Below, piece after piece: positions 32,322-40,442 of a stretch of 64,000 bases of DNA. Under the pieces are notes generated by a model. That model was given only the letters and a program-made list of their open reading frames with translations. It had not been told where the DNA came from and did not search any database. The position numbers and the translations under genes were made by a program. The DNA comes from an uncultured Bacillota bacterium (lineage in GTDB: Bacteria; Bacillota; Clostridia; Lachnospirales; Lachnospiraceae), in assembly GCA_949291945.1 (NCBI GenBank), contig CASEXH010000004.1, positions 1-64,000 of the forward strand, written 5' to 3'. Each line of letters opens with the position of its first letter. Positions within the stretch are counted from its first letter, which is position 1.

Positions 32322-33644
32322 TCAATCATTTTCCCCATGGATTTTCCGAAAATATTCCTGTATGTTCTTTTCATATCCATTCTCTGTAGGGTGATAGAAT
32401 TTCTTTCCCAAAAGCTCCGAAGGCATATACTGCTGCTCCACGTAATGATTTGGATAATCGTGGGCGTAGAGATATCCCACGCCATGGCCCATCTGCTTTG
32501 AGCCTTTATAATGAGCATCCTGAAGGTGGGACGGCACTGTAGTCTTGGTGTTTTTCACTGCTTCCATAGCGTCAAAGACCGCCATACAGGCTGCATTGCT
32601 CTTTGGCGCACTGGCCACATAAGTCACTGCCTGAGCCAGAGGGATCTGGGCTTCGGGCATTCCCAGCCGTTCCACTGCCTGAGCTGCCGCTACAGCCACT
32701 ACCAGAGCCTGAGGATCTGCATTTCCCACATCTTCTGCGGCGCAGATCATAATTCTTCTGGCAATAAACTTAATATCCTCTCCTGCATAGAGCATTTTTG
32801 CCAGGTAAAATACTGCGGCGTCAGGGTCAGAGCCTCTCATGCTCTTAATAAAGGCAGAGATCGTGTCATAATGGTTGTCTCCTGTCTTATCATAGCGCAC
32901 TACCCGCTTCTGGATACACTGGGAAGCCGTTTCCAGGTCAATATGGATCTTTCCGTCTTCCCCTCTTTTTGTAGTCAGGATTCCCAGTTCCAGAGCATTC
33001 AGGGCTGCTCTGGCGTCTCCTCCGGAAATATCTGCCAGAAACTCTCTGGCGTCCATTTCCAAAACTGCATTGTAGCTGCCCATTCCCTTTTCCTTGTCCG
33101 TCACCGCCCGGTCCAGAAGGGTTTCGATATTCTCCCTGGTGAGAGGCTTCAGTTCAAAAATAATGGACCTGGAGATCAAAGCGCCGTTTACCTCAAAATA
33201 AGGATTTTCCGTGGTAGCCCCGATAAGTACCAGCGTACCGTCCTCCACAAAGGGAAGGAGATAGTCCTGCTGTCCCTTATTGAACCGATGGATCTCATCA
33301 ATAAAAAGAATGGTCTTCTTCCCATACATTCCCAGATAGTTCTGGGCTTCTTTTACCACTTCCTCCATATCCTTTTTTCCGGCTACTGTAGCGTTGATCT
33401 GCCGGAACCGGGAACTGGTAGTATTGGCGATCACTTTCGCCAGGGTGGTCTTTCCTGTTCCAGGAGGGCCGTAAAAAATAACGCTGCCTAATTTATCTGC
33501 CTTGATGGCTCTGTAAAGCAGCTTATCCTTTCCGATGATATGCTCCTGTCCCACCACTTCTTCTAAAGTAGAAGGGCGTATCCTGGAGGCCAGGGGGGCC
33601 TCCTGTTCCAGATTCTGTTCCTTCATATAATCAAATAAGTCCAT
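32322..33644 (-). CDS. rarA: Replication-associated recombination protein A (RarA/MgsA) ATPase
   Basis: A 440-residue AAA+ clamp-loader-like ATPase acting at stalled forks. It begins MDLFDYMKEQNLEQEAPLA, followed by RPSTLEEVVGQEHI, Walker A GPPGTGKTT, Walker B LFIDEIHRFNKGQQD, sensor 1 GATTENPYFEVN and the SRSIIFEL arginine-finger region. The C-terminal tetramerisation domain contains SFIKSMRGSDPDAA and GSKQMGHGVGYLYAHDYPNHYV near the end. All family motifs are intact and length is typical. It is likely monocistronic. Confidence 0.96.
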   Translation of the reverse strand: MDLFDYMKEQNLEQEAPLASRIRPSTLEEVVGQEHIIGKDKLLYRAIKADKLGSVIFYGPPGTGKTTLAKVIANTTSSRFRQINATVAGKKDMEEVVKEAQNYLGMYGKKTILFIDEIHRFNKGQQDYLLPFVEDGTLVLIGATTENPYFEVNGALISRSIIFELKPLTRENIETLLDRAVTDKEKGMGSYNAVLEMDAREFLADISGGDARAALNALELGILTTKRGEDGKIHIDLETASQCIQKRVVRYDKTGDNHYDTISAFIKSMRGSDPDAAVFYLAKMLYAGEDIKFIARRIMICAAEDVGNADPQALVVAVAAAQAVERLGMPEAQIPLAQAVTYVASAPKSNAACMAVFDAMEAVKNTKTTVPSHLQDAHYKGSKQMGHGVGYLYAHDYPNHYVEQQYMPSELLGKKFYHPTENGYEKNIQEYFRKIHGEND

Positions 33645-33712
33645 AAATCTTACTCCTTTTTCCTACTTTCCATATGCAAAGTTTTTATGTACTGATACCT
33701 CAGTGTAGAATA

Positions 33713-34117
33713 TTATTCTGTATCCTCTTGAAAATATCGTTCTTTCAGTTCTTCATATCGCTGCTGTCTCATATCTTCATTTATCTCATTGATATTCAAA
33801 ACCTGAGCATATTCTCTTTTCTTACAGCAGGGGCAGTAAAATTTCTTTGCATAATAGGCATAATGAGGCGTATCTACAAAAGCCCCTCTGTAGACTTGGG
33901 TTTTGGTAAGGCTCCTGGTTTTGGTCATGACGCCTTTATTGAACTCCTGGGGGCTTACCGTATATTCTGTACCGCATTTTTCACATTTTGCCTGGCCGAT
34001 GAAATCCGCCCCGGCTATCCGTCTCCTGTCCTGAAAGATAAACTGGACTCCGCAGAAAATCACCCAGCCTAATAAAAGCACTCCCATAACTGCTGTGATC
34101 ATGAATCTTACTGTCAT
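33713..34117 (-). CDS. Small membrane protein with CxxC zinc ribbon
   Basis: A 134-residue protein not assigned to a named family. It has one N-terminal transmembrane helix (about 5-27) and then a cytoplasmic or surface domain with CEKCGTEY and, 46 residues later, CPCCKKREY, a typical split four-Cys zinc ribbon. A charged C-terminal helix (NEINEDMRQQRYEELKERYF) follows. The start is the ATG at 34117 with GGAGAAGG upstream. It lies between rarA and the divergent apbE; no functional link is evident. It could be a membrane-tethered metal or nucleic-acid binding adaptor, but nothing proves it. Confidence 0.65.
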   Translation of the reverse strand: MTVRFMITAVMGVLLLGWVIFCGVQFIFQDRRRIAGADFIGQAKCEKCGTEYTVSPQEFNKGVMTKTRSLTKTQVYRGAFVDTPHYAYYAKKFYCPCCKKREYAQVLNINEINEDMRQQRYEELKERYFQEDTE

Positions 34118-34208
34118 CCTACCTTCTCCTCTCTGCTTTATCATTTTATTTTATCATGTCTGATTTCTTTCGTCACCTGTATTTCCATTATCCTCAGCTT
34201 TTCCATTC

Positions 34209-34238
34209 TTGACATACTTCCTCCATTTCCCGTAAAAT
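34209..34238 (+). promoter_or_regulatory. Promoter of apbE
   Basis: TTGACA (34209-34214) and TAAAAT (34233-34238), spacer 18, about 50 bases before the apbE ATG at 34287. Confidence 0.7.
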
Positions 34239-34286
34239 AGGTTCCGTGAATACAAGTCAACAGAATGTTTTACTAAAGGAGCTTCT

Positions 34287-35321
34287 ATGAATACAAAAAG
34301 CAAGCGGGCAGTTCTGGCTGCCATTCTTCTGCTTTTGGTGCTTCTGGTCTTTGCCCTGGTATATCAAAATCAAGAGAGGGAAACAGAGCCCATAAGCAAA
34401 ACCGATTACTTACTGAATACCATTGTTACGGTAACCCTTTATGACTCTCAGGACGAATCCATTCTGGACGGCGCCCTGGAATTATGCAGAAAATATGACG
34501 AGCTTCTCAGTCCTACCACAGAAACCAGTGAGCTGTACCGACTGAATCACGGCGAGCTTCCCCAGGATGAAGAGGGTTTCTATGAACTGTCAGAAGAAAC
34601 TGCCGATGTGATCTCCCGGGGGCTTTCCTACTGCCAGCTGTCCCAAGGAGCCTTTGATATCGCCATAGAACCCCTTTCCTCTCTGTGGGATTTCACCTCC
34701 GGAGAGGGCACCGTTCCCGATAGTTCAGCCATAGAGGCCGCTCTGCCGCTCATCAATTATCAGGATATTACTCTGGAAGGCAATCGTATCCGTTTTGAAA
34801 AAGAAGGAATGGGAATCAATCTTGGTGCCATTGCCAAAGGTTATATTGCTGACAAAATGAAAGCGTATCTTCTGGAAGAAGGAGTTGAAAGCGCCATCAT
34901 CGATCTGGGCGGAAATGTACTGTGCGTAGGCCAGCGGCCAGATGGAAGCCCCTTCCGCATCGGCGTCCAGATGCCTTTCGCAGACCGAAGCGAAACAGCG
35001 GCTGTTATGGAAATTTCCGATAAGTCCGTGGTATCCTCTGGAATTTATGAGCGGTACTTTGAACAGGACGGGGTGCTGTATCACCACATTTTAAATCCCT
35101 CCACCGGGTATCCTTATGAGAATGATCTGGTCTCTGTCACCATCGTCTCCGATGAATCTGTAGACGGAGACGGTCTGAGCACCACCTGTTTTGCTCTGGG
35201 TCTGGACAAGGGGATGGAACTGATCAACAGTCTCCCTGATGTACAGGCAGTCTTCATCACAGAGGATTACCAGCTCCACTACAGCGAAGATTTCGAAAAC
35301 GAAATCACTCTTGCTGAATAG
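34287..35321 (+). CDS. apbE: FAD:protein FMN transferase (ApbE)
   Basis: Extracytoplasmic enzyme that transfers FMN from FAD onto Thr/Ser of target proteins such as RnfG, RnfD and NqrC. 344 residues with an N-terminal hydrophobic signal-anchor (about 8-26, no lipobox Cys). Family marks are MNTIV-type NTIVTVTLYD, SPTTETSELYRLN, GINLGAIAKGYIADKM, AIIDLGGNVLCVG and HHILNPSTGYPYENDL with the metal and FAD-binding residues. It converges on the Rnf-like operon and shares its terminator. The four partners it faces include three proteins or motifs of the flavinylation type, so it is very probably the dedicated flavinylating enzyme of that system. Confidence 0.93.
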   Translation: MNTKSKRAVLAAILLLLVLLVFALVYQNQERETEPISKTDYLLNTIVTVTLYDSQDESILDGALELCRKYDELLSPTTETSELYRLNHGELPQDEEGFYELSEETADVISRGLSYCQLSQGAFDIAIEPLSSLWDFTSGEGTVPDSSAIEAALPLINYQDITLEGNRIRFEKEGMGINLGAIAKGYIADKMKAYLLEEGVESAIIDLGGNVLCVGQRPDGSPFRIGVQMPFADRSETAAVMEISDKSVVSSGIYERYFEQDGVLYHHILNPSTGYPYENDLVSVTIVSDESVDGDGLSTTCFALGLDKGMELINSLPDVQAVFITEDYQLHYSEDFENEITLAE

Positions 35322-35324
35322 TTA

Positions 35325-35394
35325 TAAAAAAAGGACTCTTCTGGTCCCTTAGATGGCATCTGTGCCATAAGGTATCCAGAAGAGTCCTTTTTTT
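35325..35394. terminator. Bidirectional terminator between apbE and the Rnf-like operon
   Basis: AAAAAAAGGACTCTTCTGG and CCAGAAGAGTCCTTTTTTT pair across a structured loop, giving T runs on both strands. The same AAAAAGGACTCTTCTGG arm recurs at 43371, where it flanks repeat R3. Confidence 0.9.
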
Positions 35395-36163
35395 AATAAA
35401 TACTCAAAATCAAATAAATAAAGCTCATGGAAAGCATTTCCAGAGGAAGTCCTCTGAAATAAGGTCCCGGATTGGAAAACCTCAGAATCTTCTGTACGGA
35501 AATGTAAAGAAGTACAGAAACCCCTACTGTCCAGATAAAGGCAATGATCCCTCCGAAGGTAACCATCTCAAAAGGCCTTGCAAAAAGGATCACCGGAATC
35601 ACCAGTAACAGGCTCTGGGTTCCCGAAGATTTTTTCTTCAGGATTCCATTCGCAAAGGCCAGGGCCAATCCTGCTGACAGAAAGCCAAAGGCAGTTCCCT
35701 GAAAGCTCTGGGAAAAGAAAGGTGCTTCTTCTAAAAGAAGGTTTCCAAAGACTGTTCCCTGAGTCAGGAACTCCCTGAGGATTCCCAGCAGGATCCAGAA
35801 TCCCCAGAGGATCCCGGACTCATAAAAGATATTTCCGTAATCTGCCTCCAGATTTCCGAAAAGAGCGGTTTTTCCGGCTAACAGTCCGATTACTGCGGTC
35901 ATCAGCCAGGTACCGTTATCCACAGTGATCCCCAGGGCTGTAAAGCCCAGCAGGAAAGCGCTGGCGGTAACAGCTCCTGTGCCGATCAGTACACACAGCC
36001 TGAGGCTCCAGACAGGTATCCAGTTTTCGAAAAGATTCTTCAGAAATTCAGCGAAGACCACAGCCAGGAGTACCAGTATTCCCCCTGCAAAGGCCTCCTT
36101 CATATTCCGGGAAAAAAGCACAATACCCAGAGCAAAGGCTTCTGCCGGATATTTTAATTTCAT
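35393..36163 (-). CDS. RnfA/RnfE-like (Rnf-Nqr family) membrane protein, cysteine-poor
   Basis: A 256-residue membrane protein with six to seven hydrophobic helices. The strongest link to the Rnf-Nqr family is ILLGILREFLTQGTVFG (about 124-140), matching the ...GAIRE-LG-GT-FG segment of RnfE/NqrD, and the position next to rnfG. Canonical RnfA and RnfE come as a pair and each supply Cys ligands (GxCP and NC motifs) to a shared 2Fe-2S cluster. Here only one such protein is present and its only cysteine is Cys57, so those ligands are absent. It is last of the four-gene operon, 18 bases after the FMN-binding gene. Electron transfer through the membrane must be different, or the protein is structural. 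Confidence 0.7.
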   Translation of the reverse strand: MKLKYPAEAFALGIVLFSRNMKEAFAGGILVLLAVVFAEFLKNLFENWIPVWSLRLCVLIGTGAVTASAFLLGFTALGITVDNGTWLMTAVIGLLAGKTALFGNLEADYGNIFYESGILWGFWILLGILREFLTQGTVFGNLLLEEAPFFSQSFQGTAFGFLSAGLALAFANGILKKKSSGTQSLLLVIPVILFARPFEMVTFGGIIAFIWTVGVSVLLYISVQKILRFSNPGPYFRGLPLEMLSMSFIYLILSIY

Positions 36164-36181
36164 GTCTGTTCCCCCGTTTCT

Positions 36182-37477
36182 TTAATCTATGGTCTGTAAA
36201 AATTCATAAGCTGCATTGATGCCTTTCACAGCCGCTGTGGAGGAAATGGTGGCGCCGGATACTCCATCTACCTCTGTTCCTTCCTGTGGGCCTTCGGATC
36301 CTCCCTGGCTCTCGATTCCCCCGGCCTGGTCAATACACTGCTGGGCCAGTTTCACAAATCCGCCTACAGAAATGCTTACGCCAGACACTGCATCTGTCTT
36401 TCCCTGGTTATCTGTAGTCAGAAAATCCAGATTCTGATTTTCTACCAGAGCTGTGCCTAAAGCCTTGGACTGTTCCGCCCAGGTAGGTCCGTCCTCAGTC
36501 ATAACATACTGGCCGTTTTCAGAAAGCTCACTTTTCTTGTTTCCATCTGCATCTACAGATTCCCATACAGCTTCTGTAATCTTTCCGTCAGCAACTGTAA
36601 TGGTCACCTGGTCCGTGTATCCATTGCTGTCAGGAGTTTCTGTCTTAGCTTCATAGGTTCCATCCTGTAACACCAGGGCTGCTTTTCCTGCTGCCTGGTC
36701 GATACACTGCTGAGCCAGCTTGGCAAATCCCCCTACGGAAATGCTCACGCCGGATACTGCATCTGTTTTTCCCTGATTATCCATAGTCAGAAAGGCCAGG
36801 GACTGATTCTCAACAAGAGCTTCCCCTAAAGCCTGAGACTGCTCTGCCCAGGTAGGTCCGTCCTCAGTCATAACATACTGACCGTTTTCAGAAAGCTCGC
36901 TTTTCTTATTTCCATCTCCGTCTACAGCATCCCATACAGCCTCTGTGATCTTTCCCTCAGACACAGTTATCGTCATCTGGTCGGTATAGCCATTATTGTC
37001 AGGAGCCTCTGCTTTTGCCTCATAGGTTCCGTCCTGAAGTTCCAGGTCTTCCGCCTGAGCAGAAGCAGTGTCTTCTTCCAGTGTCATACCTGGCAGATAA
37101 ACCGGAGCCTTTGCTCCTGCAAACTGACTTAAAAACTCTTCTTCTGTAATCTTGGAGCCAACGTCTTCTGTCTCATTTTGTTCTGTCACTGCCACATTTG
37201 TCACAGTAGCCTTATCTTCCCCAAAGGATACCTCCAGAACAATATCGCCGCCGTATCCGGCTTCTGTCACAGTTACCAGATAGCCTTCCTCTGTTCTGAC
37301 AGCTGACTGGATATTTTCGGCCCCTGTCACGTCCAGTTCCTCTGTTATCTGGGCCTTGTCCTGTCCCTGGTCCGTACTCTGGTCTTTTGCCAAAGCCCTA
37401 GAGCCTGCAATCACTCCAAAGGACAGAGCCGTTACTATGATCAACGCAAGAATTCCTCTGACATTTTTATTTTTCAT
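36182..37477 (-). CDS. RnfG-like FMN-binding protein with tandem inserted domains
   Basis: A 431-residue extracytoplasmic protein anchored by an N-terminal helix (about 7-28). Residues 60-120 resemble the first half of RnfG (AGYGGDIVLEVSF...TEQNETEDVG), and residues 400-429 the second half with the FMN motif DGVSGAT (404-410) and the closing helix. Between them are two near-identical 116-residue units (about 147-262 and 270-385; period 123), each starting LQDGTYEAK, holding SELSENGQYVMTEDGPTWAE and ending in DAVSGVS (239-245, 362-368) before GGF-KLAQQCIDQA. They resemble PplA-type FMN-binding domains. ApbE could attach flavin at up to three sites. Third gene of the operon. Confidence 0.85.
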   Translation of the reverse strand: MKNKNVRGILALIIVTALSFGVIAGSRALAKDQSTDQGQDKAQITEELDVTGAENIQSAVRTEEGYLVTVTEAGYGGDIVLEVSFGEDKATVTNVAVTEQNETEDVGSKITEEEFLSQFAGAKAPVYLPGMTLEEDTASAQAEDLELQDGTYEAKAEAPDNNGYTDQMTITVSEGKITEAVWDAVDGDGNKKSELSENGQYVMTEDGPTWAEQSQALGEALVENQSLAFLTMDNQGKTDAVSGVSISVGGFAKLAQQCIDQAAGKAALVLQDGTYEAKTETPDSNGYTDQVTITVADGKITEAVWESVDADGNKKSELSENGQYVMTEDGPTWAEQSKALGTALVENQNLDFLTTDNQGKTDAVSGVSISVGGFVKLAQQCIDQAGGIESQGGSEGPQEGTEVDGVSGATISSTAAVKGINAAYEFLQTID

Positions 37478-37488
37478 ATTCGTCTCCT

Positions 37489-38436
37489 TTAAATCACCTT
37501 TTTCTTTGTTCCATATACCTGCTGCCGGTAAAGCAGGGCAAGAATTCCTGCCAGGCAGTTAGCCGTCAGGATCCCGAAGCAGATTCCCTCCGGATATGTG
37601 CTGAAAATACGGATGGCAGCCGTAATGATACCTGCTGCCAGAGCATACAGAAGTTTTCCTCTTCTGGATACAAAGACATAATCGGTCAGCATATAGCATC
37701 CTCCCATGATCAGTCCGCCGCCAAAAAGGTTGGCCAGAATGTCTCCGGTAAAAAGGCCGGCGGGGCCGAAAACAAAGGTCAAGACTGTCACTGTAGCAAT
37801 ATAGGTAAGGGCAGCCTCTGCATTCACCACACCCATATAACACATATAGGCAAATCCTACCAGGAGAAGGAGCTTGCTGGTCTCTCCCATAGCGCCGGGA
37901 ACCTCTCCCAGAAACATCTGAAGATAAGAATATCCCGTCTCTCCTCCTGCCTTTACCGTTCCCAGAACCGTAGCCTGGGAAACAGCGTCTGCTGTCAGTG
38001 TCCTGGGCACCGTATATCCCATAACCGTCCCCGGCCATAAAACCATGACCAGAAGTCTTCCCATAAGGGCCGGATTGGCAAAATTACTTCCAATGCCTCC
38101 GAACATCTGCTTTACGATCAGGATGCTGAAAACAGCCGCAGCCCCAAGTACCCAGACAGGCACTGTCACAGGCATGTTAAAAGCCAGAAGCATTCCGGTA
38201 ACTACCGCACTGAAGTCTCCTGCTGTCACCTGCTTTTTGGTTATCTTCTGCCACAGAAATTCCGTCAGTACACATACTGCTACAGAAAAAGCAGTCAGGT
38301 AAAGGGCCCGGATTCCAAAATAATACACTGCTCCCAGAAGAGCCGGAATCAGGGAAATAGAAACATGGAGCATGATATTTCTGGTAGTCTGGGCAGTCCT
38401 CAGATGAGGGCCGTTTATTACTTTTGTGGGACTCAT
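37489..38436 (-). CDS. rnfD: RnfD-like electron transport complex subunit
   Basis: A 315-residue polytopic membrane protein (nine to ten helices). RnfD marks are the N-terminal GPHLRTAQTTRNIM, NPALMGRLLV near 121-130 and the covalent FMN motif DAVSQAT (150-156), in which the final Thr would be flavinylated. GGCYMLTDYVF near the end is also conserved. The ATG at 38436 is preceded by AAGGCGG and overlaps the rnfC stop as ATGA, so the two are translationally coupled; a longer in-frame start is unlikely. It passes electrons from the cytoplasmic side to extracytosolic flavin in the canonical complex. Confidence 0.9.
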   Translation of the reverse strand: MSPTKVINGPHLRTAQTTRNIMLHVSISLIPALLGAVYYFGIRALYLTAFSVAVCVLTEFLWQKITKKQVTAGDFSAVVTGMLLAFNMPVTVPVWVLGAAAVFSILIVKQMFGGIGSNFANPALMGRLLVMVLWPGTVMGYTVPRTLTADAVSQATVLGTVKAGGETGYSYLQMFLGEVPGAMGETSKLLLLVGFAYMCYMGVVNAEAALTYIATVTVLTFVFGPAGLFTGDILANLFGGGLIMGGCYMLTDYVFVSRRGKLLYALAAGIITAAIRIFSTYPEGICFGILTANCLAGILALLYRQQVYGTKKKVI

Positions 38437-39812
38437 GATTTCTTCACCGCCTTTTCTCTCATTCGCTGCTTCACGAAATCTCGCGCCAGTCTGTTCCGGA
38501 GTGTCAGTTCTCTTTTGGCCGGACAGATGTAGGAGCAGCAGCCGCAGGCGATACATTCGCTGGCATAGAGCTTCTGGCACAGATCATAGTCCTCCTTTAA
38601 AAAGGCAAAATCAATCTGGTAGGGAGTAAGCCCTGCAGGGCAGACATTTTTGCAGGCCTCGCAGCGGATACAGGGCTGCTCTTCGTAATGGCTGTCCGGA
38701 AGGACCAGGATACCGGAAGTGCTCTTGGTAATGTAAAACAGCTCCTCTTCTCCCTTCCAGTCGGAAGCCACACAGGGGCCTGTCATAGGACCTCCCCCGA
38801 TGATCCGATTCTTTTCTGTGGTGACTCCTCCGCATAGTTCCACCAGTTCTTTAGCGGAAGTGCCTATAGGGACCAGGAAATTTCCCGGATTTTTCACACA
38901 GCCTGTTACCGTAACGATCCTGGTTGTCAGGGGTCTGTTCCCCAGAACCATATCTGCTGCGGCTTTGGCAGTTCCCACATTGGAAACGATCACTCCTGCA
39001 TCGGCAGGCAGCCCTCCCATAGGAACTTCCCTTCCCAAAACACTCTGTATCAGCTGGCGCTCACCGCCCTGAGGATACTTTGTAGGAAGCACTTTTATTT
39101 CCAGTTCTTCTCCCTGGTCTAAAATCCCCTGCTCTCTCATCTTTTCCAAAATCTTCCGAAGATTCTCAATGGCCTCCGGCTTATTGTCTTCAATACATAC
39201 ATAAGCCTTGCCAGCACCGGAAGCTTTCAAAAGAAGCCGGACGCCATTAAGCAGGGCAGGTCCCTGCTCCAGCATCAGACGATAATCACAGGTCAAAAAA
39301 GGCTCGCATTCCGCACCGTTGACCAGCAAAGTATCTATCTGCTTATCGGTTTCATATTTTCGGAATGCAGGAAAACCTGCGCCTCCCATACCGGTAAGGC
39401 CGCCTTCCCGAATCCCTTCTAAAATCTTCTCCGAATCAATCTCAGACAGAGAAACTCCCTCTTTTTCATAAGACATGGTCTCTCTCTTTGGATCTTCCAG
39501 CCGCCGGATCACACAGGCTGTCACGGTCCTTCCCTGATTCTCTGCCTCTTTGATCTCTATCACTTCTCCGGTAACGCTGGCATGAAGAGGGGCCGCCATA
39601 AAGGCATCCGGATCCCCGATCCGCTCTCCTTCCTGCACATGGTCCAAAGGCCTGACCTTCAGGCTGCAGAGGGCACGAAAAGACTGTTCTGCCAGAATCG
39701 TCACTGTTTCCGGCCAGTATTCCCGCACCGGAATGTCCATAGTCAGAGACTTATCGTAACCGTCTGTAGGATGAATTCCCCCCGGAAATCCTTTTGTCTC
39801 ATTTCTGTGCAT
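38433..39812 (-). CDS. rnfC: RnfC-like NADH-binding iron-sulfur subunit
   Basis: A 459-residue soluble/peripheral subunit. It begins with the FPGGIHPTDGYDKS motif, then a barrel-sandwich domain (LDHVQEGERIGD, PLHASVTGEVIEI), the NADH/FMN-binding Rossmann-like domain GGLTGMGGAGFPAF...LLVNGAECEPFLTCD, an SLBB-like section, and two 4Fe-4S motifs CIRCEACKNVCP and CIACGCCSYICP. All eight cluster cysteines are present. It is first in the operon rnfC-rnfD-(FMN protein)-(A/E-like). In canonical Rnf this subunit docks NAD(H). Since no RnfB exists here, NADH rather than ferredoxin is the probable electron donor (inference). Confidence 0.92.
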   Translation of the reverse strand: MHRNETKGFPGGIHPTDGYDKSLTMDIPVREYWPETVTILAEQSFRALCSLKVRPLDHVQEGERIGDPDAFMAAPLHASVTGEVIEIKEAENQGRTVTACVIRRLEDPKRETMSYEKEGVSLSEIDSEKILEGIREGGLTGMGGAGFPAFRKYETDKQIDTLLVNGAECEPFLTCDYRLMLEQGPALLNGVRLLLKASGAGKAYVCIEDNKPEAIENLRKILEKMREQGILDQGEELEIKVLPTKYPQGGERQLIQSVLGREVPMGGLPADAGVIVSNVGTAKAAADMVLGNRPLTTRIVTVTGCVKNPGNFLVPIGTSAKELVELCGGVTTEKNRIIGGGPMTGPCVASDWKGEEELFYITKSTSGILVLPDSHYEEQPCIRCEACKNVCPAGLTPYQIDFAFLKEDYDLCQKLYASECIACGCCSYICPAKRELTLRNRLARDFVKQRMREKAVKKS

Positions 39813-40033
39813 ATTTTGTTTTCCTCCATCAAAGGTTTGTTAATAAATTGACATGCCCGAATAGCATAACATACTGGAGTTAATTTCGCAAGATTAACTT
39901 CGTAAAATCTGAGCTGCATAGCTGGATAGCTGCCAAAATTAGTATGTGGACATCTGCGGTTTTTACACGGGAATTTAAGTTTTTATGAAATTTAGGATAG
40001 ATGGGAAATAGATATTCTTCCTAGACGGTGTTA
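39813..40033. other. Intergenic region upstream of rnfC
   Basis: About 220 bases between rnfC and the toxin module. A weak minus-strand TTGCGA/TATGCT pair with a 17-base spacer (near 39866-39894) could be the rnfC promoter. No coding frame or known RNA was recognised. Confidence 0.35.
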
Positions 40034-40062
40034 TTGACTTGCTGGAAAAAGATATTTATACT
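40034..40062 (+). promoter_or_regulatory. Promoter of type I toxin mRNA
   Basis: TTGACT (40034-40039) and TATACT (40057-40062), spacer 17. The transcript would carry a structured leader of about 80 bases with the hairpin CCCAGGGAGCTGGG before the ribosome site. Confidence 0.75.
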
Positions 40063-40150
40063 GTATTCAAGATAAGATCGTATATTTACCCAGGGAGCTG
40101 GGGGACGTGCTCTCACCCAATCCGAGACCTTACGGAGGGTGGTGATTATT

Positions 40151-40234
40151 ATGAGTACATATGAAGAATTGAGTCTAATCGTAAACGCTGCTTTATTGAT
40201 TATCGCCATTCTTAATTATACCCATAAGAAATAG
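40151..40234 (+). CDS. Holin-like type I toxin, 27 residues
   Basis: A tiny frame, MSTYEELSLIVNAALL then IIAILNYTHKK, with GGAGGG upstream. It fits the putative holin-like toxin family (Hol_Tox; relatives of TxpA/BsrE and Fst-like peptides): a short polar head with MSTYE, one transmembrane helix and a basic tail ending in KK. It has its own promoter, a terminator after the stop and an antisense RNA promoter facing it from 40371. Membrane damage is the usual effect of overexpression in this family; here it would be held silent by the antisense RNA. Family assignment is from the sequence pattern. Confidence 0.82.
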   Translation: MSTYEELSLIVNAALLIIAILNYTHKK

Positions 40235-40336
40235 CCGTCCTGCTCTCGTCAAAGTTTAGGAACGGCTATCTCTTATAGCTAAATCTTAAATTATGCCGGG
40301 TCGGGTGAAGTGCAGTCACCTTCCGGCTCCCTTGTT
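40225..40336 (-). ncRNA. Antisense antitoxin RNA, about 110 nt
   Basis: From the strong minus-strand promoter (TATAAT ending at 40343) the RNA would start near 40336. It folds a stem GCCGGAAGGTGA/TTCACC..CCGGC and stops at the shared hairpin ATAGCCGTTCCT/AGGACGGCTAT followed by TTTCTT. Its 3' half is complementary to the 3' end of the toxin mRNA, the layout of convergent type I antitoxins. Ends are inferred. Confidence 0.72.
40230..40273. terminator. Shared bidirectional terminator of toxin mRNA and antitoxin RNA
   Basis: ATAGCCGTCCT (40231-40241) pairs with AGGAACGGCTAT (40258-40269) across a 16-base loop and serves transcripts from both sides. This gives the two RNAs a shared complementary 3' segment. 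Confidence 0.75.
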
Positions 40337-40342
40337 AAGTAT

Positions 40343-40371
40343 ATTATAGTCAAAATGCCCTAATTTGTCAA
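40343..40371 (-). promoter_or_regulatory. Promoter of antitoxin RNA
   Basis: Perfect TTGACA (40366-40371) and TATAAT (40343-40348) with a 17-base spacer, stronger than the toxin promoter, as expected for an antitoxin RNA made in excess. Confidence 0.85.
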
Positions 40372-40373
40372 AT

Positions 40374-40432
40374 ACGAAAAGGGGCTATCGCATTAGTCGA
40401 AATCGAGAATATGACTAATGCGACAACCCCTT
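40374..40432 (-). terminator. Terminator of infC-rpmI-rplT
   Basis: Minus-strand AAGGGGTTGTCGCATTAGTC pairs with GACTAATGCGATAGCCCCTT and is followed by TTCG, just past the rplT stop. A 20-bp stem with two mismatches. Confidence 0.85.
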
Positions 40433-40442
40433 GAAAAATCTA

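Noticed and set aside
40021..40209. Minus-strand frame of 62 codons over the toxin gene
   Set aside because: It is the reverse complement of the toxin promoter and coding region, with no ribosome site.
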